The notes under the pieces: generated by a model
What the model was told of the DNA's origin: nothing
Databases searched by the model: none
Seen by the model: only the letters and a program-made list of their open reading frames with translations
Assembly: GCA_002083405.1 (NCBI GenBank)
Contig: LVWT01000049.1
Span: 186,001-250,000, forward strand
Origin: Nitrospira sp. SG-bin2
GTDB lineage: Bacteria; Nitrospirota; Nitrospiria; Nitrospirales; Nitrospiraceae
Length of the DNA stretch: 64,000 nt
Direction of reading: 5' to 3'
Shown here: positions 52,644-59,592 of the stretch, one piece after another
Layout of the letters: every line of letters begins with the position of its first letter
Position numbering within the stretch: position 1 is the stretch's first letter
Translations under genes and position numbers: made by a program

Positions 52644-53051
52644 ATGACGATGATTGAAATCGCCGCTCTTGTGGTTGCTGTGGCGTTCGCGGTGCTGGTG
52701 GGCTATCTGGTGCCGGTGTTGATGCAAGTCCGCAAAACCGTCGCCGAGTCCGAACAGTTGCTGGCGAAGATGAATGCCGACCTGCCGCCGCTGGTAGGAG
52801 AACTTCGCGCGATCAGTCAAAACTTGAATAACCTGACGGACCAAGCACGCGATGGAGTGGAGCATGCGGCTGTGTTGTTGCACGCGGTGGGTGAAGTCGG
52901 AGAGTCGGTACAGCAAGTCCACAATGTTGTACGGGGGTCGAGTGGTACCTTGTTGACGAATGTGGCGAGTGTGGTGGCGGGATTCAAAGCGGCCACACAT
53001 GTCATGCGCGAGCGCTATCGCAAGGAAGGAGAACCTCACAATGGCGGATAA
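52644..53051 (+). CDS. DUF948 domain protein
   Basis: This 135-residue protein has one N-terminal membrane helix (about 5-25) and a long amphipathic, coiled-coil-like part with VAESEQLLAKMNADLPPLV and ISQNLNNLTDQARDGVE, typical of DUF948 (YtxG-like). Such proteins commonly pair with YtxH, as here. The role is unknown; general-stress or envelope association is reported for Bacillus relatives. The ribosome site is GGAGGAATT. Confidence 0.82.
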   Translation: MTMIEIAALVVAVAFAVLVGYLVPVLMQVRKTVAESEQLLAKMNADLPPLVGELRAISQNLNNLTDQARDGVEHAAVLLHAVGEVGESVQQVHNVVRGSSGTLLTNVASVVAGFKAATHVMRERYRKEGEPHNGG

Positions 53052-53364
53052 TCGTGGGTCTACCGCAGCGGTGTTGTTGGCGTTTTTGGGCGGCGCAGCG
53101 CTGGGGGCTGTAGCTGCTGTGTTGTTGGCGCCCGAATCAGGAGCCGAGTCGCGTGAGCGGGTGCGGAAGTATGCGCGTCGGGCGGAAGGCGAACTACAGA
53201 ATCTTGCCGGGCGTGCGGGCGAAGTCTTCGAGGAAGTCGTCGGTCAGGGCAAGGAGTTCGTTGACGCAAAGAAGTCGGCATTTCAGGAAGCCTTCGAGGC
53301 AGGGCGCGAAGCGATGAGACAAGAGCGGGATCGTCTGCGCAACGGGGGATCGAACGGAGCATGA
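53041..53364 (+). CDS. YtxH domain protein
   Basis: This 107-residue protein has an N-terminal glycine-rich membrane helix (LLAFLGGAALGAVAAVLLAPESG), the hallmark of YtxH, followed by a charged helical tail. It overlaps the DUF948 gene by 11 bases, with AAGGAGAACCTCACA before ATG 53041. Its own stop overlaps the gatB start. YtxH proteins are small stress-linked membrane proteins of unknown action. Confidence 0.88.
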   Translation: MADNRGSTAAVLLAFLGGAALGAVAAVLLAPESGAESRERVRKYARRAEGELQNLAGRAGEVFEEVVGQGKEFVDAKKSAFQEAFEAGREAMRQERDRLRNGGSNGA

Positions 53365-54788
53365 CCTACGAAGTCGTCGTCGGCGTCGAAGTGCATGCGC
53401 AATTGCGGACTCAGTCCAAGATGTTTTGCGGCTGCACGACGACGTTTGGATCCTCCCCGAACAGCCAAACCTGTCCGGTCTGCCTTGGATTGCCGGGAAG
53501 TCTTCCCGTCATGAATCGGGCTGCTGTGGAGATGGCGGTGCGTGCAGGGCTGGCGTTGAATTGTACGATCGGCGTGAACAATCGATTTGCCCGCAAGAAC
53601 TATTTTTACCCGGATTTGCCGAAGGGCTATCAGATCTCGCAGTACGAATCGCCGATCTGTGAGAATGGCTGGTTTGAAATTGCCGTCGGCGAGCGTAAGA
53701 AGCAAGTTCGTATCCGGCGTGCACACCTTGAAGAGGATGCAGGGAAGAATATCCATGAAACCGGCACGAGCGGAAGTCTGGTGGATCTGAATCGCGCCGG
53801 CACCCCGCTCCTGGAGATCGTGACCGAACCGGATATGAGTTCGACGGATGAAGTCATCGCCTATCTGAAAGGTCTGCGCGATATTTTGATGTATCTCGAA
53901 GTGTGCGACGGGAACATGGAAGAGGGCAGTTTCCGATGTGAGCCGAACCTGTCGCTCCGCCCTTCGGGCCAAAAGGAATTCGGCACCAAGGTCGAGTTAA
54001 AGAACATCAATTCCTTCAAGGTTGTGAAGGACGCGATGGAGTATGAAATCAAGCGGCAGACAAAGGTGCTGAGCGAAGGCGGGAAGATCAGGCAGGAAAC
54101 GCGCTCGTGGAACATCGATCGCGGCGAAACGGCGGTCATGCGCTCTAAGGAAGAAGCGCATGACTACCGGTATTTCCCCGATCCGGATCTGGTGCCATTG
54201 AAGCTCGACAAGGAATGGGTTGAGGGATTCACGTCGTCGTTACCGGAATTGCCGGCTGCGCGGGCCCGGCGGTTTATCGGCGACTATGGGCTGCCGGAGT
54301 ACGATGCCGGTGTTCTGACATCGTCCAAAAGTCTCGCAGAGTACTTTGAGTCCTGCGTGAAGCTGTTCAATCAGCCCAAGACGGTCAGCAATTGGGTGAT
54401 GGGGGAGCTGACGAGGGAGCTGAATAACTCAGGGACGGTTGTCAGTGCATCGCCTGTGCCCCCGGAGCGGCTGGTTGAGTTGTTGAAGATGGTTGACCAA
54501 GGCGCGATCAGCCTCAAGGTTGCGCGCGAGATCTTCCCCCAAGTGTATAGCAGCGGGAAGACACCGGAGCAGATCGTCCAAGAAAAGGGCCTCACGCAGG
54601 TGTCGGATGAAGGGGCGCTGGAAGCGATCATCACCGAGGTCTTAGCCAAGAGTCCGGCGCAGGTCGCGCAGTTCAAGGAAGGCAAGCCGCAAGTCCTGGG
54701 CTTTCTGGTCGGGCAGGTGATGAAAGCCAGCGGAGGAAAAGCGAATCCTGGGAAGGTGAATGAGTTGCTGAAGAGGAAGTTGGGATGA
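53361..54788 (+). CDS. gatB: Asp-tRNA(Asn)/Glu-tRNA(Gln) amidotransferase subunit B
   Basis: This 475-residue protein has VVGVEVHAQLRTQSKMFC, the zinc-type NSQTCPVCLGLPGSLPV, GYQISQYESPIC, HLEEDAGKN and the KTRSWN-like QETRSWN. It carries the C-terminal YqeY-like tail domain (about 325-475) that binds tRNA. It phosphorylates Glu/Asp-tRNA for amidation. The start overlaps ytxH by four bases. Confidence 0.95.
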   Translation: MTYEVVVGVEVHAQLRTQSKMFCGCTTTFGSSPNSQTCPVCLGLPGSLPVMNRAAVEMAVRAGLALNCTIGVNNRFARKNYFYPDLPKGYQISQYESPICENGWFEIAVGERKKQVRIRRAHLEEDAGKNIHETGTSGSLVDLNRAGTPLLEIVTEPDMSSTDEVIAYLKGLRDILMYLEVCDGNMEEGSFRCEPNLSLRPSGQKEFGTKVELKNINSFKVVKDAMEYEIKRQTKVLSEGGKIRQETRSWNIDRGETAVMRSKEEAHDYRYFPDPDLVPLKLDKEWVEGFTSSLPELPAARARRFIGDYGLPEYDAGVLTSSKSLAEYFESCVKLFNQPKTVSNWVMGELTRELNNSGTVVSASPVPPERLVELLKMVDQGAISLKVAREIFPQVYSSGKTPEQIVQEKGLTQVSDEGALEAIITEVLAKSPAQVAQFKEGKPQVLGFLVGQVMKASGGKANPGKVNELLKRKLG

Positions 54789-54929
54789 GCGCGAGGTCTG
54801 TCGCCGACCAGCCCGTCCGTCCTCGCACCCCGCCCGGTGTAGGGACCCCGCTGCGGGCGGACGGGTGCCCAGTTCAGCGCCACCCGCGTGTAGCATAGTG
54901 AGATAAACGCGAGGAGTACGGGTTTGAAA

Positions 54930-55096
54930 CTAGAACCTATCTCAAAATCGATTTGCGAGAAGGTCGAGGTTTTCCAAGGCAGCCGTCAGCTTCACAGGAG
55001 ATCGAATTTGGCTGAAAATGCGTGTATCGACGCTGCCAGCGTCATGTGCCTGGGTTAAATCGAAACGTTGATTTTCGATTTTGAGATAGGTTCTAG
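54930..55096. mobile_element. 167-bp MITE M2 with perfect 22-bp terminal inverted repeats
   Basis: CTAGAACCTATCTCAAAATC plus GA (54930-54951) is exactly inverted at 55075-55096. The outer CTAG may be a four-base target duplication (YTAR type, as for IS5-group elements), leaving 18-bp ends. There is no coding sequence inside. It lies at the left edge of the lower-GC stretch between gatB and eno. The rest of this 341-base gap (54789-54929) holds nothing I recognise. Confidence 0.85.
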
Positions 55097-55129
55097 TACC
55101 GAATCAGAAAGAGTGGAAGAAATGCTTGC

Positions 55130-55945
55130 TTGGGCAGCAGCTTAAATGGATTCTTGGAGTTGCAGTGGTTTTATTTGCAGCACAATGCACAGCTCGGGTT
55201 ATCAATGAAGTTATTGAATAGTTTTAAGCTTACAGGGACCACGGCTCAATCAACAATGAAAAAGAGTCTCCACGACATCTCCGCTATGCACTCATGGCAA
55301 CATCCGTTGGCTTTGAGACGATTGGCCATAGAGGCGCAATTGGAAATGTCGGATGAAGCCTTTCTATCTAGAGGAGGAAGCCGCGAACAGAAAATACAGG
55401 AAGCACTCGTAGGGTCTACTTTTCTGCTGGTTTTTCGCAGGATTGTTTGGCCTGTACTGGGGAGAATGGCGAAGATCAATGAAGAAGCGTTAGATATGGA
55501 AGCAATTGGAGGCAATGGAACTATCTCTTCGTTTGAGATTACAGCCGCATATGTGCCTGGATACAGAATTCGCCAAGCGTATAAAGATGGGAATCGACCA
55601 GAGATTCCACAATCTGCCTTCACAGGAAACCCAATATCTGCGGAGTGGGTCGCCTCTTCCATTCTTAACAAGACGGAAAAGATTCGAGGGAAAGGAATGC
55701 GTCGCCATCTTCTCGTCTATAACAATATCAGTGGTGGGACCACTGACTTCCACAGACTTCCTTCTCTCCTGGGAAACGCGAAAGACGAATGGGATTCGAT
55801 TTGGGTTATTGCAGGGATTCCTGATAGTGGTTACGTGGCTCTCGTTGCCAATTCTATAGGTCTTAAAAGTGATTTGCGTATCCCCCCTACATTTTGGGGT
55901 TATTCAATTGACCGATCGGGTGTCAGAATCTTTGGACAATTTTGA
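55130..55945 (+). CDS. Unknown protein in a low-GC insertion; 5' end uncertain
   Basis: The frame gives up to 271 residues and I do not recognise a family. TTG 55130 opens it, and ATG 55205 (246 residues) is the first good methionine. No membrane helix is obvious in this frame. The + strand frame one base over (from about 55126 to the TAG at 55219) reads a hydrophobic signal-like peptide, WILGVAVVLFAAQCTARV, so the true gene may start there and be frameshifted. GC is clearly lower than in gatB or eno. It follows a MITE, which suggests transfer or decay. Confidence 0.45.
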   Translation: MGSSLNGFLELQWFYLQHNAQLGLSMKLLNSFKLTGTTAQSTMKKSLHDISAMHSWQHPLALRRLAIEAQLEMSDEAFLSRGGSREQKIQEALVGSTFLLVFRRIVWPVLGRMAKINEEALDMEAIGGNGTISSFEITAAYVPGYRIRQAYKDGNRPEIPQSAFTGNPISAEWVASSILNKTEKIRGKGMRRHLLVYNNISGGTTDFHRLPSLLGNAKDEWDSIWVIAGIPDSGYVALVANSIGLKSDLRIPPTFWGYSIDRSGVRIFGQF

Positions 55946-55957
55946 GCGCTAATAGAC

Positions 55958-56017
55958 ATGAGCGCGATTAGAAAAATCACAGGCGGGCAGATTGTCGACT
56001 CGCGGAGGAATGGTTGA
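55958..56017 (+). pseudogene. 5' remnant of a divergent enolase gene
   Basis: ATG 55958 opens 19 codons translating MSAIRKITGGQIVDSRRNG before TGA 56015. The true enolase at 56663 begins MSAIREIKGRQIVDSRGNP, so 14 of 19 residues match, with several synonymous differences. The similarity ends where the DUF4258 gene begins. It is too short to act as an enzyme. Confidence 0.75.
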
Positions 56018-56319
56018 TCGATGAGATTCGAAAGAGAGTTGCATGTGGGGACTTTGAGTTTTCCCAACACGCTGTCGATCAGGCGATCATTCGCCACATT
56101 TCAGTACAGGAGTTGCGAGAAGCTATTGCGGGAGGCGAGGTCATTGAGGAGTATCCGGACGACAAGTACGGTCCAAGCTGTTTGATTTTTGGGATAACCG
56201 GCGCCGGTCGTCCCGTTCACGTGCAGTGCAGCGATCACAGTAGGCCCATCGTGAAGATCATCACTGTCTATGAACCGGATCCAACGCTCTGGATCGAGTT
56301 CAAGGTGAGGAGGGCATAA
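56014..56319 (+). CDS. DUF4258 domain protein, toxin-like
   Basis: This protein of about 101 residues has EFSQHAVDQAIIRHISVQELREAI, the usual DUF4258 opening, then GPSCLIFGITGAGRPVHVQCS and the end IVKIITVYEPDPTLW. DUF4258 proteins are BrnT/RelE-like and often pair with a YgiT-type zinc-finger antitoxin, as here. TTG 56014 is chosen because GGAGG stands five bases before it and there is no in-frame ATG. It starts inside the enolase remnant. Confidence 0.8.
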   Translation: MIDEIRKRVACGDFEFSQHAVDQAIIRHISVQELREAIAGGEVIEEYPDDKYGPSCLIFGITGAGRPVHVQCSDHSRPIVKIITVYEPDPTLWIEFKVRRA

Positions 56320-56320
56320 T

Positions 56321-56551
56321 ATGAAATGCGACGTCTGTGGGTTTCCGATGACGGAGCGGATGGTGACGTATTCGATACAGCTGGAGGATAAGTTGGTTCT
56401 CGTCGAGCATGTGCCAGCGAAGGTTTGCGATCAATGTGGAGAACGGTTGTATAGTCCAGCCACGGTGGAGCGGTTGCAGAAAACGATGTGGGAGAAACGG
56501 TCGCCGTCTCGAATACTCCAGACGCCGGTGTTTGATTTTGCCGCAAAGTAG
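56321..56551 (+). CDS. YgiT-type (MqsA N-terminal-like) zinc-finger antitoxin
   Basis: This 76-residue protein has two CxxC pairs (KCDVCGFPMTE and VCDQCGERLYSP), the zinc-binding fold of MqsA/YgiT. A short C-terminal helix follows (VERLQKTMWEKRSPSRI). It lies one base after the DUF4258 stop. No helix-turn-helix part is present, so it may not bind DNA alone. It is probably the antitoxin or regulator of the pair. Confidence 0.82.
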   Translation: MKCDVCGFPMTERMVTYSIQLEDKLVLVEHVPAKVCDQCGERLYSPATVERLQKTMWEKRSPSRILQTPVFDFAAK

Positions 56552-56662
56552 AGCGACGAACTTGCTGATAGGCAACACTTGAACCTTGCAACTGTTTATC
56601 TGTTGAACGTGTCGACTTGCAACTTTCAGACTTGATAACTTTTTAATTGGAGCGAAGCGACT

Positions 56663-57949
56663 ATGAGCGCTATTCGTGAGATCAAAGGCAGGCAGATTGT
56701 GGATTCTCGGGGGAACCCGACGGTTGAGGCGGAAGTGACGCTGGAAAGCGGGGCGATGGGGAGAGCGGCGGTGCCGTCCGGGGCTTCGACCGGAGAAAAG
56801 GAAGCCATTGAGCTGCGTGACGGAGACAAGAAACGCTGGATGGGCAAGGGGGTCTCCAAGGCCGTCGCCAATATCAGAAAAGTTATTGCGCCTGAGTTGC
56901 TCGGCAAAGAAGCGTTTGATCAAGCGGGTATCGACCAGATAATGATCGATTTGGACGGCACCAAGACAAAAGGCAAGCTCGGAGCCAACGCCATTCTTGG
57001 CGTATCGCTGGCTGTGGCCCGGGCGTCGGCGAGTGAAACAGGACAGCCGCTGTACCGCTATCTTGGCGGAACGAATGCCCGTGTACTGCCGGTGCCCCTG
57101 ATGAACATCATCAACGGCGGGGCCCATGCCGACAATCGCCTTGATCTTCAAGAGTTCATGATCATGCCGGTCGGGGCGCCGACATTCAGCGAGGCGGTGC
57201 GGATGGCGACGGAGGTCTTCCATGCGCTGAAGGCCATCTTGAAGAAGAAGGGACTCAATACGGCGGTGGGCGATGAGGGCGGGTTCGCGCCGGATCTGCA
57301 ATCCAACGAGGAAGCGCTCAGTCTCATTGCACAGGCTATTGAACAGGCGGGATACAAGACGGGGAAAGACATTGCGATGGCATTGGATTGCGCAGCGAGT
57401 GAACTCTACGAGAATGGCCGCTACGTGCTCGAGGCGGAGAAAAATCCGGAACGGTCTTCTGAAGAGATGGTCGGCTATTACGGCAAGTTGCTGGACCGCT
57501 ATCCGATTCTCTCGATCGAGGACGGTCTCAGCGAGTTGGATTGGAAGGGCTGGAAGATGCTCACGGAGAAGTTGGGCAAGCGGGTGCAGCTTGTCGGAGA
57601 TGACATCTTTGTGACGAACGTGGACATCTTCTCAAGAGGGATCAAGGAAGGGATCGGCAATTCAATTCTTATCAAGCTCAACCAGATCGGAACTTTGACG
57701 GAAACGCTGAATGCGATCGAGATGGCCAAACGGGCCGGGTATACGGCGATTATTTCCCATCGGTCGGGTGAGACAGAGGACACGACGATCGCCGATGTTG
57801 CAGTCGCCACCAACAGCGGGCTGATCAAGACCGGATCGTTGTCCAGAACAGATCGAGTCGCGAAGTATAATCAGCTGCTCCGGATCGAAGAGGAATTGGG
57901 TTCGGCGGCAATCTATCGAGGCCGGGACGCTGTGCCGAGCCGGTCGTAG
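56663..57949 (+). CDS. eno: Enolase
   Basis: This 428-residue glycolytic/gluconeogenic enzyme interconverts 2-phosphoglycerate and PEP. It has SAIREIKGRQIVDSRGNPTVE, the VPSGASTGEKEA loop, GGAHADNRLDLQEFM, VGDEGGFAPDL with the catalytic Glu, LIKLNQIGT with the catalytic Lys, and SHRSGETEDTTIADVAVAT. ATG 56663 follows TTGGAGCGAAGCGACT. A short divergent copy of its 5' end lies 700 bases upstream, beyond a toxin-antitoxin-like pair. Confidence 0.95.
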   Translation: MSAIREIKGRQIVDSRGNPTVEAEVTLESGAMGRAAVPSGASTGEKEAIELRDGDKKRWMGKGVSKAVANIRKVIAPELLGKEAFDQAGIDQIMIDLDGTKTKGKLGANAILGVSLAVARASASETGQPLYRYLGGTNARVLPVPLMNIINGGAHADNRLDLQEFMIMPVGAPTFSEAVRMATEVFHALKAILKKKGLNTAVGDEGGFAPDLQSNEEALSLIAQAIEQAGYKTGKDIAMALDCAASELYENGRYVLEAEKNPERSSEEMVGYYGKLLDRYPILSIEDGLSELDWKGWKMLTEKLGKRVQLVGDDIFVTNVDIFSRGIKEGIGNSILIKLNQIGTLTETLNAIEMAKRAGYTAIISHRSGETEDTTIADVAVATNSGLIKTGSLSRTDRVAKYNQLLRIEEELGSAAIYRGRDAVPSRS

Positions 57950-57981
57950 CAGCTGGCGGCCTGCAGCCGCCGCCTGCTAAT

Positions 57982-58076
57982 GGTATCTCGCGAAGCGTGA
58001 AACGTGAAGCGCAGGACAGAGGCAGAGTGCGTCTCATCTTTGTTTGCGAGATGCGATTCACGAACGACGAGATACG
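57982..58076. repeat. GTATCTCGCGAAGCGTGAAAC-type palindrome (family E)
   Basis: The left arm has GTATCTCGCGAAGCGTGAAA and the right arm has GCGATTCACGAACGACGAG plus ATACG inverted. It fills most of the eno-ftsB gap. A partial copy with GAGATACGAACG is at 63195-63210, before glgA. Confidence 0.65.
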
Positions 58077-58141
58077 AAATATGTATGCGGACCGCACCAT
58101 CTCGGCGTGGGGGCAAGGACTCCCTTTGCGGCACATGATCG

Positions 58142-58513
58142 GTGGATGAAGAGATGATCATCAAGCAAAATCGCGGGCGGCATTGGCTGGACTGGGAGCG
58201 CCGCATGGTGAAGGTCGCCCAAGCGGCGGGCATCGGCGCCTGTGTCTGGCTGTTGGTCGCGTTATTCTTCGGCGAGATGGGACTTCCGCGATACCTTGCC
58301 ATGCGTGATCATGCGGTCCAGCTTGACGATGAGCTATCGGCCTTACGTGAAGAAACAGCATTGCTGCGGAAAGACATTGGTCGCCTGCAGCATGATCCGT
58401 CAAAGATTGAACAGCTGGCCAGGGAGCGGCTGGGCTATGTGCGCAAAGGGGAGACCGTATATCAACTGACTCCCGGCTCGGCTGATGAACAGACACATCC
58501 GGAGAAACCATGA
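58142..58513 (+). CDS. ftsB: Septum formation initiator, FtsB/DivIC family
   Basis: This protein of up to 123 residues has one membrane helix (about 30-50), then a coiled coil (LDDELSALREETALLRKDIGR), and the motif KIEQLARERLGYVRKGE that marks FtsB/DivIC. It links FtsL and FtsQ in the divisome. GTG 58142 or ATG 58154 may start it; neither has a clear ribosome site. It overlaps era (ATGA). Confidence 0.85.
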   Translation: MDEEMIIKQNRGRHWLDWERRMVKVAQAAGIGACVWLLVALFFGEMGLPRYLAMRDHAVQLDDELSALREETALLRKDIGRLQHDPSKIEQLARERLGYVRKGETVYQLTPGSADEQTHPEKP

Positions 58514-59394
58514 AGTTTGCAACCGTGGCGATTATCGGGCGATCCAATGTGGGTAAGTCTACGCTCCTCAATCGTCTGCTGGGTGAGAAAATTGCGATTG
58601 TGTCGGACAAACCGCAGACGACCAGGACGCGTATTCTGGGTGTGGTGCATGTGCCGGATGGCCAGATTGCGTTCCTCGATACCCCGGGCTTGCACAAGCC
58701 GCAGCATCTCTTAAACCGGCGAATGGTTCGGACGGCGGTCGAGGCGTTGGAAGAGGCTGATCTGTTGTATGTGTTGATGGATGCGACGAGTCTGCCGGGG
58801 CCCGGCGATCTCGCGGCGGTAGACTATGTCAAAGAAGCCATTGCCAAGCGGCCGCGCCCTGCCGTCCTGGTCGTCACCAAGATCGACCTGGTCAACAAGT
58901 TCAAGCTGCTGCCGGTGCTGGAGAGCTACGGCAAGCTGTGTGCCTGGACTGAGGTGGTGCCGGTGTCGTCGGAGACCGGAGATAATATTGATCGGCTGCT
59001 TGCCGTCACGATGCCGTTTCTCTCAGAAGGCGAAGGCGCGTACGGCGACGATATGGTGACCGATCAAACGATGCGGACGCTGGCGGGTGAAATGATTCGC
59101 GAAAAAATTTTGCAGGCCACAGAACAGGAGGTGCCCTATTCTGTGGCGGTGGACATCGATCAGTTTAAGGAAGAAAACGGGCTTGCCCGTATTTATGCGA
59201 CGATTCTTGTGGAGCGGGAAACTCAAAAGGGGATCATCATCGGGAAACAGGGAGAGCGGCTGAAGATAATCAGCACCCAAGCTCGGCAAGACATGGAAAA
59301 GTTATTCGGCATGAAAGTCTTTCTCGAAGTGTGGGTGAAGGTGAAAGAAGCCTGGCGAGAAGATGAGCGAGCGCTGTCGGAGCTCGGATATTAG
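58510..59394 (+). CDS. era: GTPase Era
   Basis: This 294-residue ribosome-assembly GTPase has G1 GRSNVGKSTL (10-19), DTPGLHKP (G3), VTKIDL (G4) and SSETG (G5). The C-terminal KH domain has GIIIGKQGERLK and VWVKVKEAWR. It binds the 3' end of 16S rRNA during 30S maturation. The start overlaps the ftsB stop. Confidence 0.95.
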   Translation: MKFATVAIIGRSNVGKSTLLNRLLGEKIAIVSDKPQTTRTRILGVVHVPDGQIAFLDTPGLHKPQHLLNRRMVRTAVEALEEADLLYVLMDATSLPGPGDLAAVDYVKEAIAKRPRPAVLVVTKIDLVNKFKLLPVLESYGKLCAWTEVVPVSSETGDNIDRLLAVTMPFLSEGEGAYGDDMVTDQTMRTLAGEMIREKILQATEQEVPYSVAVDIDQFKEENGLARIYATILVERETQKGIIIGKQGERLKIISTQARQDMEKLFGMKVFLEVWVKVKEAWREDERALSELGY

Positions 59395-59460
59395 TCCGGG
59401 TGGCCATGAGCGCTTCTGCACCGGTTGCCCACACTGGTCTCACGCGAGGCGGGCGAACGA

Positions 59461-59568
59461 TTGGGTCTTGGTCTATTCAGTCTGTCTTGTCTTGTGAGTG
59501 TATTTGAGTCTGAATCTCCTCAGACTAACTTGACCAGGCAGACCAAATAGACCAGACAGACCAGACCG
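59461..59568. repeat. Family B palindrome, copy 4, between era and mgtE
   Basis: The left arm has TTGGTCTATTCAGTCTGTCT and the right arm has ACCAAATAGACCAGACAGAC. This is the longest family B copy, with a GTGTATTTGAGTCTGAATCT centre. It occupies most of the gap of about 200 bases. Confidence 0.85.
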
Positions 59569-59592
59569 AGGCACACAGCGTAGGAACCTAGT

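Noticed and set aside
56300..57301. 333-codon - strand frame across the YgiT-type gene and eno
   Set aside because: It is antisense to enolase, whose motifs are intact, and is low-complexity in Arg and His.
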